Origin: Arthrobacter sp. StoSoilB19 | Lineage (GTDB): Bacteria > Actinomycetota > Actinomycetes > Actinomycetales > Micrococcaceae | DNA: 64,000 bases | Direction: 5' to 3' | NCBI RefSeq assembly: GCF_019977275.1 | Contig: NZ_AP024650.1 | Location: 558,001 to 622,000, forward strand | Part shown: in pieces, positions 35,020 through 42,509 of the stretch | Position numbering within the stretch: the first letter of the stretch is position 1 | How the letters are laid out: every line of letters starts with the position of its first letter | The notes under the pieces: model-generated | Databases searched by the model: none | Seen by the model: only the letters and a program-made list of their open reading frames with translations | What the model was told of the DNA's origin: nothing | Position numbers and translations under genes: made by a program

Positions 35020-35949
35020 ATGGAGCACATCGAGGCCGAACACCCCCGGCCACGCCACTTCCTACTCCACCTGAGCGATCCCCACCTGTTGGGAGGTCCA
35101 GACCCCCTCTACGGAACTGTCGACAGCGAAGCCAGGCTCATCCAGCTCTTCGACGAAGTCAAAGCATCCGGCGCAAGGCCGGAAGCCGTCATCTTCACCG
35201 GCGACCTCGCTGACAAAGGCGATCCCCGGGCCTACGTGAAACTGCGGGCCATTGTGGACCCTGCCTGCAAGGAGCTCGGCGCCCAGGTCATCTGGGCCAT
35301 GGGAAACCACGATGACCGGGCCAACTTCCGCAAGGGCCTGCTCGACCAGCCCGGCAGCGACGAGCCGGTGGACCACAGCTACTTCATCAATGGGCTGCGC
35401 GTCATCACGCTGGACACCACTGTGCCGGGCTTCCACCACGGCGAACTGAGCGGCGCCCAGCTGGACTGGCTGGCCCGGCAGCTGGAAACCCCTGCCCCGG
35501 ACGGCACCATCCTGGCCCTCCACCACCCTCCGGTCCCGTCCGTGCTTGACCTTTCCGTGCTTGTGGAACTGCGCGACCAGGCCTCGCTGGAGGCAGTGGT
35601 CCGCAACTCGGACGTCCGCACCATCCTGGCCGGCCACCTGCACTACTCCACTACGGCCAGCTTCGCCGGCGTCCCCGTCTCGGTCGCTTCCGCCTCCTGC
35701 TACACCCAGGACCTGAACGTCCCGGTAGGAGGCACGCGCGGGCAGGACGGCGGCCAGGCCTTCAACCTGGTGCACGTCTACGAGCACACCATCGTGCACT
35801 CCGTGGTCCCGCTGGGCGCTTCACCAACGGTGGGCGAGTACGTGTCACCCGAGGAAACGGCCCGGCGGCTGGAGGCTGCGGGGATCCGGATCCCGGAGAC
35901 CACCAAGCAGCGCGGCAACGCCAAGCTCGGAGCGTCCACCAGGCGGTGA
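35020..35949 (+). CDS. Calcineurin-like phosphodiesterase (CpdA/cyclic-nucleotide type)
   Basis: A 309-residue metallophosphoesterase. All metal-binding motifs are present: Asp20 and His22 in LSDPHL, GDLAD, GNHDD, HHPP and GHLHYS. The layout resembles 3',5'-cAMP phosphodiesterases of the CpdA/Rv0805 type, including a C-terminal extension after the last motif. The natural substrate could equally be another phosphodiester, so cAMP is an inference. ATG 35020 has AGAGGT eight bases upstream. It stands alone, converging on the Stealth gene 17 bp away. Confidence 0.88.
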   Translation: MEHIEAEHPRPRHFLLHLSDPHLLGGPDPLYGTVDSEARLIQLFDEVKASGARPEAVIFTGDLADKGDPRAYVKLRAIVDPACKELGAQVIWAMGNHDDRANFRKGLLDQPGSDEPVDHSYFINGLRVITLDTTVPGFHHGELSGAQLDWLARQLETPAPDGTILALHHPPVPSVLDLSVLVELRDQASLEAVVRNSDVRTILAGHLHYSTTASFAGVPVSVASASCYTQDLNVPVGGTRGQDGGQAFNLVHVYEHTIVHSVVPLGASPTVGEYVSPEETARRLEAAGIRIPETTKQRGNAKLGASTRR

Positions 35950-35966
35950 CTACAGCCTGGACCGGG

Positions 35967-37604
35967 CTACTTCTCCCAGGGCGCCTTGATGGGGAAGTAC
36001 CTTTCCAGGAAGTCCGTGACCACTTCGGCGCGCTCGTCCGCGCTGATCTCCGGGAAGCTCCCGTCGTTCAGGCAGAAGAAGTCCATGTTCCGCTTGGCCA
36101 GCAGCTTGGGCAGGTATTTCAGCCCTGAGCGCATGGTGGTGTCAACGTAGCGGACCTTGGCGGCTGTCTGTGTAACGGCCCGGCCGGTGAGCAGTGCGTA
36201 GTAGTGGTAGAACGAGTTGGTCACGGAGATGTTGTCCGCAGCGCGGAAGCGGCTGGCTGCCGTCTTGCTGAACTCCGCGGGGAACTCCTCCTCCATCTGG
36301 GCCACCACGCTGCGCCGCAGCGGCGCGGCGGTGTGCTCCAGGTGGCGGGTGGTGATCCGGCCGAACCGGTTCCACAGGAGCTTGCGGTTCACCCTGGCGG
36401 CATTCTCAAACCCGCTGCGCTCAGCGGCGTTCTCACCCAGGCCGATCCTGGTTTCCGCCTCGATGAACTTGGTGATGCCGCCGGGCGTGAAGAACATGTC
36501 AGGGCCCACGGGGCGGCCAAAGAACATGTCGTCATTGGAGTAGAGGAAGTGCTCGGACAACCCCTCGATGTGGTGCAGCTGGCACTCCACGGCCTGGGAG
36601 TTGTGGGTGGGCAGCACGGAGGGGTCAGCGAAGAACTCCTCGCTGCGGACTATGGTGACCGACGGGTGCTCTGCCAGCCAGGCAGGCGCGGGGGAGTCGG
36701 TGGCGATGAAGATGCGGCGGATCCACGGCGCGAACATGTACACGGACCGCAGCGCGTACTTGAGTTCATTGATCTGCCGGAACCGGGCCTCGTGGTCGTC
36801 ACCTTCGCCCAGGACGACGCCCTGCTGCTGCGCGCGGCGGGCAGCAATGTATTCCGGGGAGCTTCCGTCCACCCAGGAGAAGACGAGGTCGATGTCGAAG
36901 CTGATGTCGCTTGCGTGGTCGGCGAACATGTTCTCGATGGTGGGCCAGGTATGGCCGTAGCGTTCCACGGTGCCGCGGACGGCGTCCTGGCGCAGCAGGG
37001 TCCTGCGGGTCAGCGAGTTTTCGATGGGAAGGATGAGTTCCTCGCCCTCGAAGGACCAGAGTTCGATCTGCACCCCGGCAGAGGCGCCGAACTCGAAGCC
37101 GCCCACCGGCTCCACCCGGGGCCGGTACAGGCGGAAGATGCGGCCCTGCCGGTTGGGCGAGAGCTCCCCGTCGGCCACCAGGACAGACGTCTTCTTCTTG
37201 GCGTCCACGGTCATGGAATAGAAGGGCTCGTCCCGGCACGCCTCCACCAGGGCGGCCCGGAGCTTCTTCCGGTCCTTCCAGTCCAGGGCCAGGACAGGGC
37301 GGTCGTTGTTGCCACGGACCAGCAGATAGTTGAGGCCCGCGTTCGCCAGGACATTGCGGAGGAACAGCAGGTCCTCCACCATGGCCTGGTACGGAGTCCT
37401 GGTGTCATTGATCAGGGCAAAACGGCCCTTGTGCCGGATGACATCGGGGCGGTGCCTGAGCCGCTGCTCTGCCGCCGGAGACGTGATCTCGGCGTGAAAT
37501 TGTTCCTCCACGGACGCCTGGCCGCCGTAGTAGACCTCGTCCTGGACCGGTGCTTCTGTAATGGTTGTCTCCGAGCTGGTGGAAGTGGGCATTCTTAACT
37601 GCAT
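35967..37604 (-). CDS. Stealth-family sugar-phosphate transferase
   Basis: A 545-residue protein with the four conserved Stealth regions: IDLVFSWVDGSSP (CR1, about 238-250), RFRQINELKYALRSV through RIFIATDS (CR2, 274-304), HNSQAVECQLHHIEGL through YSNDDMFFGRP (CR3, 334-365), and MDFFCLNDGSFPE (CR4, about 505-518). Stealth enzymes transfer hexose-1-phosphate and build phosphate-linked surface polysaccharide; actinobacteria often encode them. The N-terminal 230 residues form the extra domain common to actinobacterial members. ATG 37604 has AGGA eight bases upstream. The HAD gene lies 83 bp upstream on the same strand. Confidence 0.92.
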   Translation of the reverse strand: MQLRMPTSTSSETTITEAPVQDEVYYGGQASVEEQFHAEITSPAAEQRLRHRPDVIRHKGRFALINDTRTPYQAMVEDLLFLRNVLANAGLNYLLVRGNNDRPVLALDWKDRKKLRAALVEACRDEPFYSMTVDAKKKTSVLVADGELSPNRQGRIFRLYRPRVEPVGGFEFGASAGVQIELWSFEGEELILPIENSLTRRTLLRQDAVRGTVERYGHTWPTIENMFADHASDISFDIDLVFSWVDGSSPEYIAARRAQQQGVVLGEGDDHEARFRQINELKYALRSVYMFAPWIRRIFIATDSPAPAWLAEHPSVTIVRSEEFFADPSVLPTHNSQAVECQLHHIEGLSEHFLYSNDDMFFGRPVGPDMFFTPGGITKFIEAETRIGLGENAAERSGFENAARVNRKLLWNRFGRITTRHLEHTAAPLRRSVVAQMEEEFPAEFSKTAASRFRAADNISVTNSFYHYYALLTGRAVTQTAAKVRYVDTTMRSGLKYLPKLLAKRNMDFFCLNDGSFPEISADERAEVVTDFLERYFPIKAPWEK

Positions 37605-37687
37605 GATAGTCCTGCTGGAGTAACGGAAGGTTTCGGGGCCCGGTTGAAGCCCCTTGGCGACGTTTCGACGGCGGCCCGGCAGGGGGC

Positions 37688-38617
37688 TCAGGCGTCCAGC
37701 GCCTCACGCCAGCTGCGCAGGAAGGCCCCGCCGGCGTCGTCGTGGATCACTGTTTCCTCCAGCCCGAGGTCCGCTGCGGTCAGCACCGGATAGGGCTTGG
37801 CCGGCACACCGTCCGCCGGCCGCACATCCACGTGCTTCACCGGGTGGTCGTTATGGTGCAGCCAGTCCGCCATGGCGTAGTCGGTGCGGGAATCGCCCAC
37901 CGTCCGCCACGCCTGCGGCGTGATGCCCTGGGCCGCCAGCAGCTCCACCGCCCGGCTGGCGCCAAGATCCTTCCCCAGCCGCACCGACTCGATGTCCGTG
38001 GAAATGATGGTGGGGTCCACGCGGTAGTCCACCTCGTCGTCGGAGTTCGGTGCGTGGTGGTCCAGGCGGACAACGCCCAGCCCGTGGCGCCCCATGAGCG
38101 CCATGGCCTCGGCGTCGAAGAGCTTCTGCTCGGCCAGGTAGTCCGCGCTGGGCACATCGATGTGCTGCTCCACGGACACCATGGCGCGCTTGGTTTCGTC
38201 GAAGAACATGTGGGCTGCATAGTCCTCCGCCACCAGCCGGCGGATGTCGTCGCCGTACGCCGCCGGAACGGCAAGCTCCCGGTCCACGTGGATGGGGCCG
38301 GGGCCGGCAGAGGTGTAGCTGAACCAGACCGCACCCTTTTCGCAGACGGCATGGATGACAGTTCCGGCTGGAATGCCGGCGGCGATCATCGGTTCCATGA
38401 CCTGCTCGCGGATGAAGGCGTCGGAACGGCCGGTGTTGAAAATGACGGGGATGCCGGCTGCGGCCAGCGCCACCAGGTCCAGGATGATGTCCGGTTTGAC
38501 GTCCCGCGTCAGCGGGCTGGCCACGGGGCCGTCCACGTCAAGCAGGAGCGCCAGCGGCGGCGCGGACGGCTGGCGGATTCCGGGCACGGGCGCGGCAGGG
38601 GACTCGGATACTGTCAT
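37688..38617 (-). CDS. HAD-family hydrolase (trehalose-phosphatase/mannosyl-glycerate-phosphatase-like)
   Basis: A 309-residue HAD protein. The nucleophile motif is LLLDVDGPVASP (about 25-36), NTGRSD carries motif II (Thr/Gly-Arg), and RTVGDSRTDYAMADWL is motif IV with Gly-Asp-Ser-x-x-Asp. A C2-type cap lies between. It resembles sugar-phosphate phosphatases of the Cof group, but the substrate is unknown. Its position just upstream of the Stealth gene suggests a role with sugar phosphates for the cell surface. The start may be leaderless: CAGAAT lies six bases before the ATG. Confidence 0.8.
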   Translation of the reverse strand: MTVSESPAAPVPGIRQPSAPPLALLLDVDGPVASPLTRDVKPDIILDLVALAAAGIPVIFNTGRSDAFIREQVMEPMIAAGIPAGTVIHAVCEKGAVWFSYTSAGPGPIHVDRELAVPAAYGDDIRRLVAEDYAAHMFFDETKRAMVSVEQHIDVPSADYLAEQKLFDAEAMALMGRHGLGVVRLDHHAPNSDDEVDYRVDPTIISTDIESVRLGKDLGASRAVELLAAQGITPQAWRTVGDSRTDYAMADWLHHNDHPVKHVDVRPADGVPAKPYPVLTAADLGLEETVIHDDAGGAFLRSWREALDA

Positions 38618-38753
38618 GGTTCCATTCTGTCAGCACGGCAGGCGCTGCCGCTGTGTGTCCGCCCTACGGCCGGGACGCATGGCATATGGTCACTGTTTGG
38701 CTACAACCTGGCGCCGGTCCGCCCTGCCACTTTCGCTGGGGCAGCGCGGTGCC

Positions 38754-38759
38754 TACTGT
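38754..38759 (+). promoter_or_regulatory. -10 box deciding the GTG start at 38766
   Basis: TACTGT ends six bases before GTG 38766. The spacing matches five other probable leaderless genes here, favouring GTG 38766 over ATG 38763. Confidence 0.45.
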
Positions 38760-38765
38760 GGCATG

Positions 38766-39065
38766 GTGATATTCAAAGCTGTGGGCGAGGGCCGCCCTTA
38801 CCCCGACCATGGTTACAGCACCCCCAAGCAGTGGGCGTCGCTGCCGCCGCGACCGGTCCGGCTGGACGAACTGGTCACCACCAAGCGCACCCTTGACCTG
38901 GAAGCGCTGCTGGCGGAGGATTCCACATTTTTCGGCGACCTGTTCCCGCACGTAGTGCAGTACAAGGGGACCCTCTACCTCGAGGACGGCCTGCACCGCG
39001 CGGTCCGGACCGCCCTGCACCAGCGCACCGCGATCCACGCCCGGGTCCTGGTGCTCGATGGCTAG
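38766..39065 (+). CDS. Conserved actinobacterial protein of unknown function (99 residues)
   Basis: It begins IFKAVGEGRPYPDHGYSTPKQWASLPPRPVRLDELVTTKRTLDLEALL, a highly conserved actinobacterial opening, followed by FGDLFPHVVQYKGTLYLEDGLHRAVRTALHQRTAIHARVLVL. The LEDGLHR motif recalls ParB-fold proteins with a DGHHR loop, though I cannot claim this. Databases sometimes label the family VapB antitoxin, but no toxin gene is adjacent. GTG 38766 is preferred (family start, -10 box spacing). The next gene, a LytR_C protein, starts eight bases before its stop, and the pair is probably conserved as a unit. Confidence 0.8.
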   Translation: MIFKAVGEGRPYPDHGYSTPKQWASLPPRPVRLDELVTTKRTLDLEALLAEDSTFFGDLFPHVVQYKGTLYLEDGLHRAVRTALHQRTAIHARVLVLDG

Positions 39066-39720
39066 GGGGCGGCCGAAGGATCCGAGTGTCCTTCATGGCC
39101 ACCATGTTGTTTCCGGCCCTGAGCTGCGCGCCGCCATGGAAGCGGCCGCGGATGCCGATGAGACCGCCCGGGTCCGCCGCCGCGTGCTGCACGGGGTGGT
39201 GCTGGTCCTCCTGGCAGGCCTGATCGCCGCAGGCATCATCGTTGCCATGGCCATCATCAACGGCCGGTTGAAGATCCCCGCCGCCGAGCCCGCCCCGGCA
39301 CCGGTTTCCTCCTGCCCGGCCTCCATGTTCGACTACGTACCCAACGACAAGATCAACCTCAACGTCTACAACTCCACCACCAGGGCCGGGCTGGCGCGCT
39401 CGGTGGCGGACGAGTTCCTGGCGCGGAAGTTCGTGGTGGGGAACGTCTCGAATACCAACGCCGGCTACCGGGGTGTGGCGGCCGTGGTGTCAGGTGCGGG
39501 CGGACAGTCGGCGGCATTCACCGTGCAGCGCAACGTGCCGGGGTCGGACTACTTCCAGGACGGCAGGACCGACGCCAGCGTGGACGTGATCCTGGCGCAG
39601 GACTACAAGGCACTGGTCCCGCCGGATCTGGTGGACCAGACGCCGGGAAAGCTCAGCTGCCCCCGGGAAAGCCGGCGCATAGCGGACACCAACAGACTGC
39701 CTGTTACCCCCGCGGCCTGA
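39058..39720 (+). CDS. LytR C-terminal (LytR_C) domain membrane protein
   Basis: A 220-residue protein with a cytoplasmic N-terminus (about 1-45), one membrane helix (VLHGVVLVLLAGLIAAGIIVAMAI, about 44-67) and an extracellular LytR_C domain: INLNVYNSTTRAGLARSVADEFLARKFVVGNVSN... then DVILAQDYKALVP. This domain is found at the end of LCP wall-polymer ligases and alone in small membrane proteins; its partner is unknown. The start overlaps the end of the previous conserved gene by eight bases. It converges on a TetR regulator 18 bp away. Confidence 0.88.
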   Translation: MARGRPKDPSVLHGHHVVSGPELRAAMEAAADADETARVRRRVLHGVVLVLLAGLIAAGIIVAMAIINGRLKIPAAEPAPAPVSSCPASMFDYVPNDKINLNVYNSTTRAGLARSVADEFLARKFVVGNVSNTNAGYRGVAAVVSGAGGQSAAFTVQRNVPGSDYFQDGRTDASVDVILAQDYKALVPPDLVDQTPGKLSCPRESRRIADTNRLPVTPAA

Positions 39721-39738
39721 CCTCCAGCCAGCCGGTCC

Positions 39739-40443
39739 TTAGCCGGCCACTGCGGAAAGCTGCGCCGCTGGCGGAAGCTGCGCCGCTGGCGGAAGCTGCG
39801 CCGCTGGCGGAAGCTGCGCCACCCGGATGGGCCGCCCGTCGTCGTCGAACCGCGCACCCGCACCCAACTGGATGAAGCGCACCGTCCTGGCCACGCGGGC
39901 TTCCAGCTCGGCCGGCTCGTCGCTGCCCCTGGCCGCACTGGAGGACAGGGTGCCCAGGATCAGCTGGGACTGCTGGCCCACGTCCGCCACCGGCAGGTAC
40001 CCCTGCTCCATGCCGTCACGCAGGATGTCCTGCAACAGGACGCTTAGCTCGCCTACATGGTCCGAGAGCTTGGCAAAGGACGACGGCGACAGCACCGCCC
40101 CCATGGCAGGTCCGGGCGGGAGGTGGCGGCGGCTGAGGTCAACCACCTGGGCGCGGACGTACAGGGCCAGCCGTTCCACGGGGTTCTCCAGCCGGGCCAG
40201 CGATTCACGCAGGTCGGAAAGGAACTTCTCGGTCTCATCCAGGGCGTAGGAGATCAGGAGTTCTTCGATGTCTGCGTAGTAGTTGTAGACGGCCGTGCGG
40301 CCCACCCCGGCATGCCTGGCCACGTCTGTCATGGTCAACCCCGGGAGGCCATGGGTGAAGAGGAGTTCGCCAAAAGCGGTGAGGATGCGCCGCTGGGTGT
40401 CCGCGCGTTGTTCGGCATTGCTGGCCGCTGAAATCCTGGGCAT
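39739..40443 (-). CDS. TetR-family regulator with repetitive C-terminal tail
   Basis: A 234-residue regulator. The N-terminal helix-turn-helix is clear (RILTAFGELLFTHGLPGLTMTDVARHAGVGRTAVYNYYADIEEL, about 19-62). The ligand-binding part lacks a recognisable specificity. The last 28 residues are three copies of AQLPPA plus a partial copy, encoded by an 18-bp tandem repeat, and may be disordered. The ATG at 40443 has no ribosome site; TAAAGT lies six bases upstream. The DsbA-like gene starts upstream on the same strand (35 bp gap), so this regulator may have its own promoter within an operon. Confidence 0.85.
   Translation of the reverse strand: MPRISAASNAEQRADTQRRILTAFGELLFTHGLPGLTMTDVARHAGVGRTAVYNYYADIEELLISYALDETEKFLSDLRESLARLENPVERLALYVRAQVVDLSRRHLPPGPAMGAVLSPSSFAKLSDHVGELSVLLQDILRDGMEQGYLPVADVGQQSQLILGTLSSSAARGSDEPAELEARVARTVRFIQLGAGARFDDDGRPIRVAQLPPAAQLPPAAQLPPAAQLSAVAG
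39752..39820 (-). repeat. 18-bp tandem repeat in TetR gene 3' end
   Basis: About 3.5 copies of an 18-bp unit (GCGGAAGCTGCGCCGCTG on the plus strand; exact copies at 39771-39788 and 39789-39806, partial copies outside) encode AQLPPA repeats. Confidence 0.9.
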
Positions 40444-40449
40444 GTAGAC

Positions 40450-40455
40450 ACTTTA
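40450..40455 (-). promoter_or_regulatory. -10 box of probable leaderless TetR transcript
   Basis: On the minus strand TAAAGT ends six bases before the ATG at 40443. No ribosome site is present. Confidence 0.5.
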
Positions 40456-40478
40456 CCGCGATGTGTCAGTAAAAGGCG

Positions 40479-41177
40479 CTACACCGCGCAGCCGTCGGGG
40501 CCGCAGGCGCCGCCGTCGGAGGAGTTGACCAGGACCAGCGGGTTGGCAGCCTGCCAGGCCTGGGTGAGGGCGGCGGTGAACGTCTCCGCCGGCTGGGCTC
40601 CGGACAGCCCGAACTTGCGGTCGATCACGAAGAACGGCACGCCGCTGATGCCCAGGCCCTGTGCCTCCTGGACGTCGAACCGGACCTTGTCCGTGTACTT
40701 GTCCGTGGTGAAGAGCTCCTCCACCTCATCGGACGGCAGGCCAAGATCGTTGCCGAGGGAGGACAGGTAGTCCCGGCTGCCGATGTCCTTGCCGTGCTCG
40801 AAGTGGTCGCTCAGGAGGCGCTCCTTGGCCGCATCCTGCCGGCCGTGCGCCGCTGCAAGGTGGATCAGGCGGTGCGCGGTGAAGCTGTTGGCCACCACCA
40901 CTTTGTCGAAGCGGTAGTCCAGGCCTTCGCCTTTTGCCTGCTCCGCCACGTGCTCAAACATCTGCGCGACCTGCCGTGACGGCATGCCCTTGCGGCTGCT
41001 CAGGTACTCCAGCTCGGTCCCGTCGTAGTGTTCCGGCAGGGTGGGATCCAGCTGGTAGCTCCGCCACACCACCTCAACGGCGTCACGGTGGGGGAATGCT
41101 GCCAGGGCCGCCTCGAACCGGCGCTTCCCGATGAAACACCACGGGCAGGCAACGTCAGACCAGATCTCAATCTTCAT
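40479..41177 (-). CDS. DsbA-family oxidoreductase (FrnE-like)
   Basis: A 232-residue thioredoxin-fold protein of the FrnE group. It has the CPWC motif (Cys11-Cys14), KRRFEAAL, VVWRSYQLDP, then the helical insertion with NSFTAHRLIHLAAAHG, and the cis-Pro region GISGVPFFVID. There is no signal peptide, so it acts in the cytoplasm. The C-terminus ends in GGACGPDGCAV, giving two additional Cys. ATG 41177 was chosen because the domain begins there (MKIEIWSD); the longer frame starts with an Arg-rich stretch. FrnE relatives are disulfide isomerases or glutathione-transferase-like; the substrate is unknown. Confidence 0.88.
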   Translation of the reverse strand: MKIEIWSDVACPWCFIGKRRFEAALAAFPHRDAVEVVWRSYQLDPTLPEHYDGTELEYLSSRKGMPSRQVAQMFEHVAEQAKGEGLDYRFDKVVVANSFTAHRLIHLAAAHGRQDAAKERLLSDHFEHGKDIGSRDYLSSLGNDLGLPSDEVEELFTTDKYTDKVRFDVQEAQGLGISGVPFFVIDRKFGLSGAQPAETFTAALTQAWQAANPLVLVNSSDGGACGPDGCAV

Positions 41178-41390
41178 GCCTTGCACAACCGGGCCGCGCC
41201 TGCGGCCATTCCGCCGGCGCCTTATGAGATGGCACACATCCGCTCTTGTGGCCGGGGCAATCCTGGGCAATAGTCGGAGTTAGGTGAAGCAGACGCCAAA
41301 CAAAATGAGAACACCACGGGACCCTAACGGTCCCGCGGGTTGATGCGCCTGGCGGCTGGGGAGCTCGGGCCCCTTCCTTGGAGGCCAGAC

Positions 41391-42452
41391 ATGCGAATTG
41401 GACTGATTGCGGGACCCTGGATTCCCATCCCTCCGTTGACTTACGGCGGCATCGAAAGGGTGGTGGACACCCTGGCGCGTGGCTTCGCGGCCGCCGGACA
41501 CCAGGTCCTGCTCGCCGCCCCTTCCGAAAGCACATGCCCCGTGCCGCTGGTGCCGGGCATGCGGCCGGCGTCCCGGGACGAGCTTGGCTCAACCATGTCC
41601 GAACTCAGCCACGTGATCCGGGCCTACAAGGGGCTGCAGGACGTGGATATCATCCACGACCATACGCTCGCCGGCCCGCTCTACGCCCACCGTCCGGCCA
41701 AGGTTCCGGTGGTCACCACCATCCACGGCCCGCTCCACAAGCAGGCAGAGGACCTGTACCGGGCCATGGCGCCGGATGTGGCAATCGTGGCGATCTCCCG
41801 CGACCAGGCTTCACACGCTCCCGAGGTTCCCGTCACCCAGGTGATCCATCACGGCATGGACGTTTCCACTGTCCCGGTGGGAAGCGGCCGCGGCGGTTAC
41901 CTGTGCTTCGTGGGGCGCGCATGCCATGACAAGGGGCTGCTTGAGGCCATCACGATCGCCCGCAGGGTGGGCATGCACCTGAAGATAGCGGTCAAGATGC
42001 GGGAGAAGGACGAGGTCCGCTACTTCCGGGAGGTCATCGAGCCCATGCTGGGCCCAAACGAGGATTTCGTGGGGGAAGTGGACGATGCCGCCAAGTACCG
42101 CCTGATGGGCGAGGCCACGGCCTTCCTCAACCCCATCCAGTGGTCCGAACCGTTCGGCCTGGTGATGATCGAGGCGCTGGCCACGGGCACTCCCGTCGTC
42201 GGGACGCGCGTCGGTTCAGCGCCCGAGATCGTGGAGCATGGCCGGACGGGCTTCCTGGGGCAGACAGAGGATTTGCCCGGATTCGTTGAGGCAGCAGCCG
42301 GCTTGAGCAGGGAACGGTGCCGGGCATCAGTGGAGGAGAGGTTCAATGCCCAACGGATGGTGGCGCAGCACCTGAGGCTCTTTGATGAACTGCTGGCGGG
42401 CAGATTGCCCGGAGGGGTTCCGGATGCCGCGCCCGTGCACCAAAATCGTTAA
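41391..42452 (+). CDS. GT4-family glycosyltransferase
   Basis: A 353-residue GT-B glycosyltransferase. The N-terminal Rossmann-like domain opens RIGLIAGPWIPIPPLTYGGIERVV with the Gly-Gly-Ile-Glu loop, followed by DIIHDHTL and TTIHGPLH. The C-terminal domain has YLCFVGRACHDKGL and the nucleotide-sugar motif EPFGLVMIEALATGTPVVGTRVGSAPEIVEHGRTGFL with its E-X7-E. Donor and acceptor are unknown. ATG 41391 has GGAGG six bases upstream. It is followed after 57 bp by a glycogen-debranching-type enzyme, suggesting a joint role in glucan or trehalose-type sugar metabolism. Confidence 0.92.
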   Translation: MRIGLIAGPWIPIPPLTYGGIERVVDTLARGFAAAGHQVLLAAPSESTCPVPLVPGMRPASRDELGSTMSELSHVIRAYKGLQDVDIIHDHTLAGPLYAHRPAKVPVVTTIHGPLHKQAEDLYRAMAPDVAIVAISRDQASHAPEVPVTQVIHHGMDVSTVPVGSGRGGYLCFVGRACHDKGLLEAITIARRVGMHLKIAVKMREKDEVRYFREVIEPMLGPNEDFVGEVDDAAKYRLMGEATAFLNPIQWSEPFGLVMIEALATGTPVVGTRVGSAPEIVEHGRTGFLGQTEDLPGFVEAAAGLSRERCRASVEERFNAQRMVAQHLRLFDELLAGRLPGGVPDAAPVHQNR

Positions 42453-42509
42453 GGGGGCGGGCGGCCTTCCGGCTCCCCGGCAGCAAATCGCCTGAGAAGG
42501 GAGTCCTTC

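Noticed and set aside
38766..39065. VapB-type antitoxin of a toxin-antitoxin pair
   Set aside because: No PIN-domain or other toxin gene adjacent; the neighbour is a LytR_C membrane protein.
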